Below are positions 18,158 through 27,551 of a stretch of DNA of 64,000 nt, piece by piece. The DNA comes from JAPPLB01 sp965208945 (lineage in GTDB: Bacteria; Acidobacteriota; Terriglobia; Bryobacterales; UBA6623). The notes beneath the pieces were generated by a model. That model made no database searches, was not told the origin of the DNA, and worked only from the letters and a program-made list of their open reading frames with translations. The translations under genes and the position numbers were made by a program. Position 1 is the first letter of the stretch; the number at the start of each line of letters is the position of its first letter. The DNA is taken from positions 4,340,001-4,404,000 of the forward strand of contig OZ242366.1 of NCBI GenBank assembly GCA_965208945.1, read 5' to 3'.

Positions 18158-19783
18158 ATGACCACTTCATCCGACCTGCGATCATCACGCCGCCAATTCC
18201 TGGAAGGCGCCGCTACGGTAGCTGCGGCGGGACTGCTGACTCCCGCTCGGGGGCAGGGCGCCAAAAGACCCAACATTCTGTGGATCAGTTGCGAGGACAT
18301 CAGCCCGGACTTGGGCTGCTACGGCGACGCCTACGCTACGAGTCCCAACATCGACAATTTGGCGGCCGAGGGCGCTCGCTACACGCGCTGCTTCTCGGTT
18401 TCGGGCGTCTGCGCGCCGAGCCGTTCGGCGATCATCACCGGCATGTACCCGACCACCATCGGCACCATGCACATGCGGTCTCGATCCGTGCCGCCGCCGC
18501 AGGTCAAGTGCTTCCCGGAATACCTCCGGGCCGCCGGATACTACTGCACGAACAACTCGAAGACCGATTACCAGTTCGAGCCGCCGTTCACCGCATGGGA
18601 CGAATCGAGCCGGCAGGCCCATTGGCGGAACCGCGCGAAAGATCAACCGTTCTTCGCCGTCTTCAACCTCACCGTTTCTCACGAAAGCTCGATCCGCATG
18701 CCCGCAAGACGTCGTGAACGCGGCGGCGATCGCGTCCCGCCCGGGATGCGCCACGATCCGGACACCGCCGAGCTGCCGCCGTACTACCCCGACACGCCCG
18801 TTGTTCGCAAGGACTGGGCAACGTACCACGACAACATCACCGCCATGGACATGCAGGTGGCCGGCATCCTCCGCCAGCTTGAAGAGGATGGCTTGGCGGA
18901 CGACACGATCGTCTTCTTTTGGGGCGATCATGGACGGGGATTGCCCCGCGCCAAACGCTGGATCTATGACTCGGGCATCCACGTCCCGCTGGTGATTCGA
19001 TGGCCGGGCGTGCTCGAACCGGGGTCTACGGTCGACGATCTCGTGAGCTTCATCGATTTCGGCCCGACGGTGCTGTCGCTGGCCGGAGTGGCTGTGCCTG
19101 CGCACATGCAGGGCCGACCGTTTTTGGGCGGACGGAAAGCCCCGGCGCGCGAGTACGTCTATGCCGCGCGCGATCGTATGGACGAGGCCTACGACCTGAT
19201 CCGGGCCGTGCGCGGCAAGCGCTACAAGTACCTCCGCAACTACATGCCCGAGGTCACCTACGCCCAGCACATCAATTACATGGACGAGATGCCGACCATG
19301 AAGGAGTGGCGGCGCCTGCACGCCGAAGGCAAGCTCGAAGGCCCGAGGAAGATCTTCTTCAGCCAAACCAAGCCGGTCGAGGAGCTGTATGACACGGAGT
19401 CCGATCCCCACGAGGTGAACAACCTGGCCGGCTCGCCCGAGCACCAGGATGTGCTCTTGCGGCTTCGGGCCGAGCATGAGCGTTGGCGCAAGAGCACCAA
19501 TGACCTCGGGTTGATTCCCGAACCCGAATTGATGGAGCGGATGCGCCCGGGCGGCAAATACGAAACGACGGCCGCTCCCGAGATTACCCGGGCTGGCTCA
19601 ACGGTCAGGATCCGTTGCGCCACCGAGGGCGCATCCATCGGTTACACCACCGAATCAGGCGATGACGCCCGCTGGCTGCTCTACGGCAGCGAGCTGAAGC
19701 TCGAACGCGGAACCGTTCTCAGGGCTAAAGCCATTCGCATCGGCTTCAACGAAAGCCCCGAGGCGAGGGTGGTAGTGCGTTAG
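18158..19783 (+). CDS. Tat-exported sulfatase (type I, formylglycine)
   Basis: 541 aa. Leader RSSRRQFLEGAATVAAAGLL is Tat-type. Sulfatase core: metal site NILWISCED (residues 39-47), the formylglycine motif C-A-P-S-R at 85-89 in GVCAPSRSAIITG, a DHG metal motif (GDHGRG), and a late VEELYDTESDPHEVNNLA as in the heparan/N-sulfoglucosamine-sulfatase-like subfamily. A C-terminal ~80 residue chitobiase-like beta domain (ITRAGSTVRIRCATEGASIGY) may bind carbohydrate. Predicted to release sulfate from polysaccharide outside the cytoplasm. Followed by de-N-acetylase-like genes, which fits amino-sugar polymer degradation. Confidence 0.88.
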   Translation: MTTSSDLRSSRRQFLEGAATVAAAGLLTPARGQGAKRPNILWISCEDISPDLGCYGDAYATSPNIDNLAAEGARYTRCFSVSGVCAPSRSAIITGMYPTTIGTMHMRSRSVPPPQVKCFPEYLRAAGYYCTNNSKTDYQFEPPFTAWDESSRQAHWRNRAKDQPFFAVFNLTVSHESSIRMPARRRERGGDRVPPGMRHDPDTAELPPYYPDTPVVRKDWATYHDNITAMDMQVAGILRQLEEDGLADDTIVFFWGDHGRGLPRAKRWIYDSGIHVPLVIRWPGVLEPGSTVDDLVSFIDFGPTVLSLAGVAVPAHMQGRPFLGGRKAPAREYVYAARDRMDEAYDLIRAVRGKRYKYLRNYMPEVTYAQHINYMDEMPTMKEWRRLHAEGKLEGPRKIFFSQTKPVEELYDTESDPHEVNNLAGSPEHQDVLLRLRAEHERWRKSTNDLGLIPEPELMERMRPGGKYETTAAPEITRAGSTVRIRCATEGASIGYTTESGDDARWLLYGSELKLERGTVLRAKAIRIGFNESPEARVVVR

Positions 19784-19894
19784 GAAATCCAGGAGTGGGA
19801 GATGGGATTCCGTCCGGACCGAAACGACATTTTGAATCGATGCGGCTGCTTGAGCAATGCCGTAAGCAGGGTTGATCCTGCCGCCGATGATAGA

Positions 19895-20830
19895 ATGAAC
19901 GCGCTTATGATTCGCTTGTTGACCCTTCTGGTCATGGCCGCGCTGGCTCCGCTCTCCGCCGCCGACTTGCCGGCCGGCGAAACGCCGCCGGGCAAGGTGG
20001 TTCTGGTCCCGCAGCCTCATCATGACGACCATTCGACGGATTACGGCATGGCGGGGCTGATCGCGCGCCTGGTCGACGAAGGTTTTCGCGCCATCTACAT
20101 TCGAGCCAGCAACGACGAGAAAGACGGCCGCCACGGCTATCCGCGCAATGACATGATCAACGAGCGGGAGACCGAAGAGGCGATCGCGGTCCTCGGCATG
20201 GAGAAGGTCATCAGCCTCAACTGGCGCAACAACTTCGAGTCGGGCTATGCGCTCAACGACCTGCGCGAGCAGTTGATCTTTCTGATTCGCAAGTACAAGC
20301 CTGACGTGATCCTCGGCCACAACGGCTGGGAGCACTATCAAAAGAACGCCGGGCACCGGAACGTGGGTTGGATGCTGGAGGAGGCCATCTTGCTGGCGGG
20401 GCTGCGCAACGCGCATCCTGAGCATTTCGAGATGGGTGTCGAGCCCCACACCGCGTCTTACTTCTACGGCAAAGCGCGTCTGACCTGGGGGCTGGGCCAT
20501 CGGCCGAATATCGTGATGGAGTTCAACGCGGACCAGCAGAAGCGCAAGGAGACCGCGTTTCAGCTTCACCGCAACGTCCGCGCCAAGCCGGCGGGAGCTC
20601 GGTCTCTGCGCAGGCAGCTTGCCCGGATGAACTTGTACGTCCCGGAATTCGAGCATCTCGACGATCAGGAGATCGCTGTCCTTACGGCGAACTGGTCCAT
20701 GGAGCACGTTTCACGGCTTCATGGATCGCACGCCGGAGTCGAGTTCGGCGAGGAGTACTACTTCAAGGGCGAGTTCTATGAACTGCCGGGACTGACGGGC
20801 TTTTTGGAGGAGAACATCGAAACCCGCTAG
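19895..20830 (+). CDS. PIG-L/LmbE-like deacetylase, paralogue 1
   Basis: 311 aa from ATG 19895, choosing the start that leaves the signal peptide LTLLVMAALAPLSAA near the N-terminus. PIG-L family proteins are zinc de-N-acetylases. Here the usual AHPDDE is replaced by QPHHDDHSTDYG, keeping two Asp and several His. NDEKDGRHGYPRNDM, KYKPDVILGHNGWEHYQ and the C-terminal EYYFKGEFYELPGL are shared with the gene at 21064. Predicted exported. The stop TAG is provided by the CTAG end of the next repeat. Probable substrate is an N-acetylated sugar (inference). Confidence 0.78.
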   Translation: MNALMIRLLTLLVMAALAPLSAADLPAGETPPGKVVLVPQPHHDDHSTDYGMAGLIARLVDEGFRAIYIRASNDEKDGRHGYPRNDMINERETEEAIAVLGMEKVISLNWRNNFESGYALNDLREQLIFLIRKYKPDVILGHNGWEHYQKNAGHRNVGWMLEEAILLAGLRNAHPEHFEMGVEPHTASYFYGKARLTWGLGHRPNIVMEFNADQQKRKETAFQLHRNVRAKPAGARSLRRQLARMNLYVPEFEHLDDQEIAVLTANWSMEHVSRLHGSHAGVEFGEEYYFKGEFYELPGLTGFLEENIETR

Positions 20831-21011
20831 CCTGCATTTCTCACCACGCGGCGAGGCGAAGTGGGTGAGAGGGCCGTCAGGACGAGGCGCGCGCCGCTTG
20901 GCGCGCGCAGGCGTACTTGAACAGTACGTTGAGCACGGCAAGCAAGCGCAACGAAGTCCTGGCGGTCCTATCGCGTGCTTCGACCGTTGGGTGGTGAGAA
21001 ATGCAGGCTAG
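20827..21011 (+). repeat. CTAG-ended hairpin repeat, full copy, between PIG-L paralogues
   Basis: Perfect CTAG at both ends, 185 bp, apical site CGTACTTGAACAGTACG. Left CTAG contains the stop codon of paralogue 1. Confidence 0.92.
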
Positions 21012-21063
21012 AGTTCCCAGGGCGTGTTACAATCGGCGTCCGAGATCGTTCCGATTGACTCTC

Positions 21064-21996
21064 ATGAACCGTTTCACTCTTTCAATCGTTTTACTGGGCA
21101 TATGCGGTGTCCTGTCAGCCGCGGACCTGCCGCTTGTTGATCCGCCTCCAGGCAAGGTCTTGCTGGTGGCGCAGCCTCATCACGACGATCACACCACGGA
21201 CTACGGCCTTGCCGGTGTGATTCTGCGATTCATCGCCGACGGCTACAAGGCCTACTACGTGCGCGGGACCAACGACGAGAAAGACGGCCGCCTCGGCTTT
21301 CCGCGCAACGACATGATGAACCTCAAGGAAACCTATGATGCCCTCCGCATCCTGGGAATGGAAGATCATATCGTCAACCTGAACTGGCGCAACAACTTCG
21401 AGACGTCGTATGCCCTCAACGATCAGCGTGAGCAGTTGATCTTCCTGGTTCGCAAGTACAAACCGGATACGGTCGCGGGTCACAACGCCTGGGAGCATTA
21501 CCAGAAGAACCCGGGGCACCGGAACCTGGCGTGGAATTACGAAGAGGCCTATTGGCTGGCGGGCTATCGCAACGTGCATCCCGAGCATTTCGAGATGGGC
21601 GTCGGACCCCATGAAACGTATCACTACTTTGGCAAGGCCCGCCTCGACTGGGGGCGCGGCCACCGTCCGAACGTCATCCTCGAGATGACCGAGGAACAGG
21701 TCAAGGTCAAGGAAAAGGCCATCCATGCGCATCAGCACGTCTATGCGAACCCCGGCGGCGCGCGTTCGACGAGAACCCGCCTGGCTCTGCAGGGGCTCTA
21801 CTTGCCCGAGCTCGAGGGCGTCGATGACGATACGACCGCCGGCAACATGATGATCGAATGGAACATGAACTGGATCTCGAGGCGCTGGGGCAAGGAGGCG
21901 AACGTTAAGTACGGTGAAGACTACTACTACATGGGCGAGTTCTACCACCTGCCGGGCCTGAAAGAGTTTCTCGACGAGAACGTGGAGGCCAAATGA
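21064..21996 (+). CDS. PIG-L/LmbE-like deacetylase, paralogue 2
   Basis: 310 aa from ATG 21064; the longer frame begins in the repeat and is rejected. Signal peptide MNRFTLSIVLLGICGVLSAA. Motif AQPHHDDHTTDYG as in paralogue 1, then GTNDEKDGRLGFPRNDMM, NLNWRNNFETSYALND and KYKPDTVAGHNAWEHYQKN. Its ATGA stop/start overlap with the next gene shows translational coupling. Likely arose by tandem duplication of paralogue 1. Confidence 0.8.
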   Translation: MNRFTLSIVLLGICGVLSAADLPLVDPPPGKVLLVAQPHHDDHTTDYGLAGVILRFIADGYKAYYVRGTNDEKDGRLGFPRNDMMNLKETYDALRILGMEDHIVNLNWRNNFETSYALNDQREQLIFLVRKYKPDTVAGHNAWEHYQKNPGHRNLAWNYEEAYWLAGYRNVHPEHFEMGVGPHETYHYFGKARLDWGRGHRPNVILEMTEEQVKVKEKAIHAHQHVYANPGGARSTRTRLALQGLYLPELEGVDDDTTAGNMMIEWNMNWISRRWGKEANVKYGEDYYYMGEFYHLPGLKEFLDENVEAK

Positions 21997-22898
21997 CCCG
22001 ACGCATCCTGGCTTTTGTATCCCTCATGGTCCTCGCCTCTCTGGCGCCGCTTGCGGCTCAGATCGGCGAGACGAACAATACGGTCGTCGTCATTACCTCC
22101 GACGCGAGCAACTACGTTCTGCACGCCGGCGGTACGGTGGCGAAGATGATCGAGGACGGCATGGAGGGAATCCTGATCCGCATCGGGAATGATGAGAAAG
22201 ACTCCTGGGACCTGTCTCCTGAGGAGACCGCGCTGCGGACGAAGCAGGAAAGCGAGGCGGCCGCGAAGATCCTGGGCATCAGCAAGGTCATTTCGCTCGG
22301 CTTCCGGTCATCGGACTTCCGCGATGTCCCGTTCACGACGATGCGCGACAGATTGTCCTATTACATCCGGGTCCACAAGCCGCGCGTGCTGTTCATCCCG
22401 AACCCGCACACGCAGTATGACCGCAACCATGACCGCTACTACGGCGGACGCGCTGCGGAAGACGCCTGGCGTGCGGCGGCGTTCAAGAACTATCTCCCCG
22501 CCATGAAGGATGTTGACCTGGGAGCGCACGTGACTCCGGAGGTCTATTACTTCGCTCCGCTCGTGGACCCTGCCCGGCGTGAGCCCGAATCCACGGGGAC
22601 CTTTGTGCCGCAGCCGAAGATGACCGATATCTCCGGCACGCTTGAAAAGAAGATCAAAGCCGCCCAGGCGCTGAAGACCATCAATCACAGCCTCGCAATG
22701 AGGTTGAAACAACGGCTCGATTCCACCGATCGGCGGTTGCCGCTGCTCGACAGTGTGGACGAGGCGTCGATCAACAAGCTGGTCGAGCAGCGGGTTCGCG
22801 GTTTGGCGCGGCTTTCCGCCGAAGGCACCGACTTCCAGGCGGCCGAAGAGTTTCGCTACGCGGGCGTCGAGTACCGGATTCCGGCGTCGTATCGCTGA
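21993..22898 (+). CDS. PIG-L-like protein, paralogue 3, active-site motif lost
   Basis: 301 aa with signal peptide (RRILAFVSLMVLASLAPLAAQ). Aligns with the PIG-L fold (VVVITSDASNYVLHAGGTVAKMIEDG; IRIGNDEKDSWDL; HKPRVLFIPNPHTQYDRNHDRYY), but the AHPDDE position reads TSDASNY, so the zinc ligands are mostly missing. A late HTQYDRNHDRYYGGRAAEDAW could hold other ligands. Coupled by ATGA to paralogue 2, so it may act as a non-catalytic partner. The stop TGA lies in the left end of the repeat. Confidence 0.7.
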   Translation: MTRRILAFVSLMVLASLAPLAAQIGETNNTVVVITSDASNYVLHAGGTVAKMIEDGMEGILIRIGNDEKDSWDLSPEETALRTKQESEAAAKILGISKVISLGFRSSDFRDVPFTTMRDRLSYYIRVHKPRVLFIPNPHTQYDRNHDRYYGGRAAEDAWRAAAFKNYLPAMKDVDLGAHVTPEVYYFAPLVDPARREPESTGTFVPQPKMTDISGTLEKKIKAAQALKTINHSLAMRLKQRLDSTDRRLPLLDSVDEASINKLVEQRVRGLARLSAEGTDFQAAEEFRYAGVEYRIPASYR

Positions 22899-23078
22899 CC
22901 TGCATGTCTCACCATGCGGCGAGGCGAAGTGCGTGAGAGGGCCGTCAGGACGAGGCGCGAGCCGCTTGGTGCGCGCAGGCGTACTTGACGGTACGTCGAG
23001 CACGGCAAGCAAGCGCAACGAAGTCATGGCGGTCGTATCGCGTGCTTCGACCGTCGGGTGGTGAGACATGCAGGCTGG
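22895..23078 (+). repeat. CTAG-type hairpin repeat, full copy with CTGA/CTGG ends
   Basis: Complete copy with ends changed to CTGACCTGCATGTCTCACC and GGTGAGACATGCAGGCTGG. The T-to-G change inside the arm (ATGTCTC/GAGACAT) is matched on both sides, a compensatory pair. The apex is CGTACTTGACGGTACG. Confidence 0.9.
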
Positions 23079-23239
23079 CCCCGTGCCTTGCGCTCTTGCA
23101 AGAACGCCGCCTCCTGATGGCGGCTCTGACCCCCCGTTGTTGACGGCGAGTTGCGCCAACGGGGTTTGCCGTCCCCTGTTCGATCCGAACAGTGCGGAAC
23201 TGCCGCGTCTCCGACCCTCTTGCTGGGTCTCGCGCTGAA
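23079..23239. other. Short non-coding interval before the sppA 3' end
   Basis: No gene or clear signal. Together with the preceding repeat it fills the 22899-23239 gap. Confidence 0.4.
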
Positions 23240-24976
23240 CTACTGGACAGTGATCGTGTAAGGGGCGAGACGCAGAACACCGCCCTCGAGCAGGGATGGA
23301 GAGATCGCGAAGCGCTTCGGATTCAAGTTCGAAGGCAGTCGGAGTGAACCCTTCCAGGCAAATCTGTCTACATCGAAAAGGGCCTCGATGAGTTGCTGCG
23401 GAGCAGGGTAGGGAACCAGGCGGTACTCTCCGTCCTGCAGCTCGGCTGCTTGCTGCGCCAGCTCGATGGCCCGGTCGAACCCGCCGAGCTCGTCGACCAG
23501 TCCCTTTTCGTATGCCTGATTGCCGAGCCAGACCCGCCCCTGCGCGACCTCGTCAATCTCGTCCCATGAACGCTCCCGTGAGTCGGCCACTTTCTGTACG
23601 AAAGTCTTGTACACCGCCTGGATTTCGTGACGCAGCTTCGCACGTTCTTCCCTGGTGAGAGGGCGGTAGTCGCTATCGATGGCGGCGAAACGGCCCCGCG
23701 TGAGAATCTCTTTCTTTACGCCGATCTTGTCGTAAAGGCCTCGCAGGTTCATCTTGCCGTAGATGACGCCGATCGAGCCGGTGAACGTGCCGGGATAAGC
23801 CACCACTGGAGCTTGGGCCATCGAGATGTAATACCCCCCTGACGCCGCCACGTTCGACATCGATACCACCAGAGGCTTTTTCTCCCGCAGCAGATTCACT
23901 TCCCTCCACATGCGGTCCGAAGCGAAAGCGTCCCCGCCCGGCGAGTTCACCCGTAGGATGACCGCCTTCACGTCGTCCTTCTCCCGCACTTCACGCAGGG
24001 TTTTTGCGAAGCTCTCGTCGCCCAGAATCCGTGCGTCAAGAAAGGGGTCGACTTCACTGTTGCCCGACATGATGTCGCCGACTGCGTAGACGACCGCGAT
24101 CTGGTCGCCCCCTCCGAAGCTGGTGGCGCTCTCAAAAGGCTTCCGGTAGGCCGAGAACGTAACTTCCCGCCACTCCTCTTGTTCCAGCTTTTCCTTGACG
24201 TAATCTCTGAACTGATCTTCGTACTTCAACCCGTCGATGAGTCCTGCCTCGACGGCGTCTGATGAAAGAAACGGCCCCTCGTCCAGCAAGGCGCGGAAGG
24301 CGTCGTCCGGCTTTTCCCGCGACTTCGCTACCGTTGCGATGAATCTCGTATAAAGGTCGTCCAGCACGGAATTGACGACCTCGCGATACTCGTCGGACAT
24401 CGACGAACGGGAGAACGGCTCCGCGGCGCTCTTGTACTTGCCGATGCGCTCCACCTCTGCTTCGATGCCCAGCTTCTCGAGAGTGTCGGCGTAGAAGCTC
24501 ACCTCGGCGCGCAGGCCCTTCATGTCGAGAATGGCTTCGGGGACCATGTATATTTCGTCGGCGCTGCTGGAGACGAAATAGTCGATGGTGCCGGCGTTGT
24601 TCAACAGGGCGATGACAGGCTTGCCCGACTTCTTGAAATTCTCGATGCCGTATCGGATTTCCTGGGCCTTCGCCCATCCCGTCCCGAGGCCGCCGCTCTC
24701 CAGCACCAGAGCGGAGATGCGTTCGTCGTCTGCGGCTTCCTTGAGAGCGTTCCGGAGATCCAGGAGAGTCGGAGGAGGTCCGTGGCGAAGCCATTGAATG
24801 CTGAATTCGCTCGCGGCGTGTTCGGGGATGTCGCCTCGGAGGCGCATCGTGAGAATGGAGTCCTTCTGAATGGACGGCTGACCCGGGCTGAGCGAGGCGA
24901 TCAGCGCCACCACGAAGACCGCCATGAAGAACGTGAGCAGAATGCCCGTAAGGATGCCCAGAAGAAACTTGGTCAT
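23240..24976 (-). CDS. sppA: Signal peptide peptidase SppA, 67 kDa type
   Basis: 578 aa from ATG 24976, the start that puts the membrane anchor FLLGILTGILLTFFMAVFVVAL at the N-terminus. Tandem ClpP-like Ser-Lys protease domains, as in the E. coli long form. The first half supplies the lysine (ERIGKYKSAAEPF). The second half supplies the serine in NVAASGGYY, preceded by AVILRVNSPGGDAFASD. Membrane-anchored with active site outside, degrading cleaved signal peptides. No repeat touches its ends, unlike many neighbours. Confidence 0.93.
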   Translation of the reverse strand: MTKFLLGILTGILLTFFMAVFVVALIASLSPGQPSIQKDSILTMRLRGDIPEHAASEFSIQWLRHGPPPTLLDLRNALKEAADDERISALVLESGGLGTGWAKAQEIRYGIENFKKSGKPVIALLNNAGTIDYFVSSSADEIYMVPEAILDMKGLRAEVSFYADTLEKLGIEAEVERIGKYKSAAEPFSRSSMSDEYREVVNSVLDDLYTRFIATVAKSREKPDDAFRALLDEGPFLSSDAVEAGLIDGLKYEDQFRDYVKEKLEQEEWREVTFSAYRKPFESATSFGGGDQIAVVYAVGDIMSGNSEVDPFLDARILGDESFAKTLREVREKDDVKAVILRVNSPGGDAFASDRMWREVNLLREKKPLVVSMSNVAASGGYYISMAQAPVVAYPGTFTGSIGVIYGKMNLRGLYDKIGVKKEILTRGRFAAIDSDYRPLTREERAKLRHEIQAVYKTFVQKVADSRERSWDEIDEVAQGRVWLGNQAYEKGLVDELGGFDRAIELAQQAAELQDGEYRLVPYPAPQQLIEALFDVDRFAWKGSLRLPSNLNPKRFAISPSLLEGGVLRLAPYTITVQ

Positions 24977-25118
24977 GGAGAGGTCCGCCGATCGCCTTGC
25001 AAGAGCTCGCGGACGGATTTCTGATGCGATCCGCAAGCTCTCAAGGAGGACTCATTATAAGTATTCGCCCGTCAGGGGCTGCTGGGCTTCTGCGGGTGCA
25101 GTCGCCTGCACCGCAGCT

Positions 25119-25305
25119 TTAGCCTGCATTTCTCACCACGTGGCGAGGCGAAGTGGGCGAGAGAGGGCCGTCAGGACGAGGCGCGAGCCGCTTGGCGCGC
25201 GCAGGCGTACTTGAACCGTACGTTGAGCACGGCAAGCAAGCGCAACGAAGTCCTGGCGGTCGTATCGTGTGCTTCGACCGTCGGGTGGTGAGAAATGCAG
25301 GCTAG
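25119..25305 (+). repeat. CTAG-ended hairpin repeat, full copy
   Basis: Complete copy, apical C variant (TTGAACCGTACG). The right end CTAG gives the TAG stop codon of the minus-strand lipoprotein gene. Confidence 0.92.
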
Positions 25306-25784
25306 GACTCCGGTGGTTTCTTGATGATGCGGCCGAACTGGTTGCCGATGGTGTCTCCATGACTCCAGGTGCCGGCGTATTGTCCGCGATAGAAGAGCAC
25401 ACGCGCTGAGAACGTGCCGAGTCCGGGGATTGCCGTGTCGGTGAGGCTCACCACCGGCGTGTCGCCGGCCCACTCGACAGTCACCGGTACCGGCACGGTC
25501 ACATCGCGGCTGCCGTACTGAATACGGGTGTTGATGGTCCAGAGGCTGCCGGCAATTTTCGTGACGCTGTTGATCTCATAGCGTTCCGTCCGCAGCGCTT
25601 CGGACTCGCGTCCGTTGATGGTGAAGGAGCCTTCCAGAACAGCCCCGGTCAATGATTCTTCGAATTCCGTTTCCAGCGCCTCCTGCGAGGGCGGCTGGCC
25701 CGCGCATCCGGACAACTGAAGAATCGCCAGAACACTGGCGGCGAGACAACCTGCCGGTCGAATCCCGGCCTTTCCGAAAACCAT
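25302..25784 (-). CDS. Putative lipoprotein of unknown function
   Basis: 160 aa from ATG 25784, chosen because GGAGG lies 6 bases upstream. Signal peptide ends in the lipobox L-S-G-C. The mature part is beta rich (SFTINGRESEALRTERYEI, VPVPVTVEWAGDTPVVSL, ARVLFYRGQYAGTWSHGD) and resembles small lipocalin-like outer-membrane lipoproteins, but I do not recognise a family. The last sense codons abut the repeat, which provides the stop. Confidence 0.7.
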   Translation of the reverse strand: MVFGKAGIRPAGCLAASVLAILQLSGCAGQPPSQEALETEFEESLTGAVLEGSFTINGRESEALRTERYEINSVTKIAGSLWTINTRIQYGSRDVTVPVPVTVEWAGDTPVVSLTDTAIPGLGTFSARVLFYRGQYAGTWSHGDTIGNQFGRIIKKPPES

Positions 25785-25865
25785 GGGAACCTCCAACGCC
25801 GACGCACGCCGGCGCCAAGAGGTGATTCTAGCCGGTCTCTCTCACCGTGTGGGGGAAAGAAGGAT

Positions 25866-26066
25866 TGACCTGCGTATCTCACCACGTGGCGGGGCGAAGT
25901 GCGTGAGAGGGCGGTCAGTGTGAGCCGCGAGTCGGGCGGAGGAAAAAGGCGCGCACAGGCGTACTTGCCGAATCGCCTCCTTCACCCCTCGGGTCACAAA
26001 TCGCGAAACACGGATCACGGCCTTTCCCCCGTGCTTCGACTGTCGGGTGGTGAGAAATGCAGGTCA
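25866..26066 (+). repeat. Variant B CTAG-type repeat with heptamer track
   Basis: Ends TGACCTGCGTATCTCACCAC and GTGGTGAGAAATGCAGGTCA form the terminal inverted repeat. The two end bases differ from CTAG in a matched way (TGACC/GGTCA). The middle has CGGGCGGAGGAAAAAGGCGC and a CGCGAAACACGGATCACGG track. The right end contains the TGA stop of rnd. Confidence 0.8.
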
Positions 26067-27356
26067 GTGTCGCGATAGCGTCTGGCGTGTGGTCTGGCCG
26101 GTGGAAACTTCGATGTACTGCACGCGGCCACTCGAGAAAGTAAGTGCTTGACGGCCGTTCAGCACTTCCATCAGTGCTTCCCCAATCTCTTCGGAGACCC
26201 CCGGTTTCAGCAAGCCTGAATCGGCAAGCTCGCCGACGTTCCGGAAGCGGCCCCGCAGAAGCTTGATCACGTCATCCGGCTCGATCACGTAGCGGGCCGG
26301 TACTTTGTGTTCTCGCGCCAGCAGATTCAGGAAACACTTCAGGACGGAGACGGCGGGCGCCTCGTCGGCGTCTGGTTGCTTCTTGCGCGGTGGCGTCGGA
26401 CGGTTTTCCGGGGGCAGGTCTTTTCCGCGCTGGATCGCATTGAGAATCGCTGGGCCCTCTTTCTGGAGCAGTTTGGCTCCGAACCCTCGGAAATGCGACA
26501 AGTCTTCAAGGTTCGCAGGCCTGGCCTTGGCGAGACTGAGTAGAACGCTGTCTTCAGCGACCCAGCGGCGGGGGATATCGGACTTCCGTACCTTGTTTTC
26601 CCTCCAGCGGACGAGTTCGCGGAGCACGGCATAGGTCACTGAGCCCGCACTGCGGCCCGATGCGATGCGAGACGCGATCGCATCCGGGTCCGGCTCGTAA
26701 CGGCGAGGGTCGGCGAATGCGGCTGAGAGGGTCATGGCCCATTCGCGGCGACCGGCCTTGTCGAGGTCGGCCAGAAGCAAGTCGGTGGCCCGCACCAGGT
26801 GCTTCACGTCTCCGACGGCGTACTCCGCCATCGCAGGCGGGAGAGGACGCCTTGTCCAATTGGTCCGGGTGTGGCCTTTTGGCAACTGGATGTCCAGCAG
26901 CTTGCTCAGTAGCGGCCCCAAACCGATTTGATCACCCGAACCCGTAAGCGCCGCCGCGATGGCCGTATCGAGTAGCGGCTTTGCCAGGATCCCGTAGGCG
27001 TGATGCAGGCATTCCTGATCTTGCTCGGCCGCGTGGGCGGCTTTGAGGATCTTCGGGTCGGTCAAGACGCCAAGCAGGGGTTCGAGGTCTCCCGGCGAGA
27101 GCACCAGTGGGTCGACGAGCCAGGCGTTCTGCCGGTCGGCGAATTGGAGCAGGCCCAACCGGGGATAGAACGTTTTCTCACGCAGAAACTCCGTGTCGAA
27201 CGCGATGATCTCCTGCTGCGATAACGATTCCGCCACGGCCGCGACAGCGGCCGCGTCAGTGATCGGTACGGGCTTGCGCATGCCGGCCGGGCTATTCGTT
27301 TCGGCTGGTGGCGCCATGACGGAGAACGGCGCCGAGCCGCTTGTGTGCAAAGACAT
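26064..27356 (-). CDS. rnd: Ribonuclease D
   Basis: 430 aa if started at ATG 27356; ATG 27317 and 27281 are alternatives and no ribosome-binding site decides. 3'-5' exoribonuclease of stable-RNA maturation, cytoplasmic. DEDDy exonuclease signature: FDTEFLRE (first D and E), KAAHAAEQD (second D), and Y-x3-D as YAVGDVKH. C-terminal HRDC-type helical domains follow (VLRELVRWRENKVRKSDIP; a second near the end). Stop TGA is inside the right arm of the repeat. Confidence 0.9.
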   Translation of the reverse strand: MSLHTSGSAPFSVMAPPAETNSPAGMRKPVPITDAAAVAAVAESLSQQEIIAFDTEFLREKTFYPRLGLLQFADRQNAWLVDPLVLSPGDLEPLLGVLTDPKILKAAHAAEQDQECLHHAYGILAKPLLDTAIAAALTGSGDQIGLGPLLSKLLDIQLPKGHTRTNWTRRPLPPAMAEYAVGDVKHLVRATDLLLADLDKAGRREWAMTLSAAFADPRRYEPDPDAIASRIASGRSAGSVTYAVLRELVRWRENKVRKSDIPRRWVAEDSVLLSLAKARPANLEDLSHFRGFGAKLLQKEGPAILNAIQRGKDLPPENRPTPPRKKQPDADEAPAVSVLKCFLNLLAREHKVPARYVIEPDDVIKLLRGRFRNVGELADSGLLKPGVSEEIGEALMEVLNGRQALTFSSGRVQYIEVSTGQTTRQTLSRH

Positions 27357-27551
27357 CCCTGTTGGGCTGACCTCTACCGGGTCAGCGGAAACTATCGATC
27401 GTCGAAGGACAAGAAAACGGGTGGACAACCCCGGCGGGAATACTTCCATCATACGCTATTGCCCCCCGGTGGGGCGTTGCCGCTCCCACTGGCCTGAAAG
27501 CGCTTCATTCCAAGCCTCGGCCAGCCCGCCCAATGCTAGAATTCGAACGCC

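Noticed and set aside
17396..18160. Plus-strand frame of 254 codons upstream of the sulfatase
   Set aside because: Its translation is built from heptamer tracks and GC-rich repeats, with no start signal or domain.
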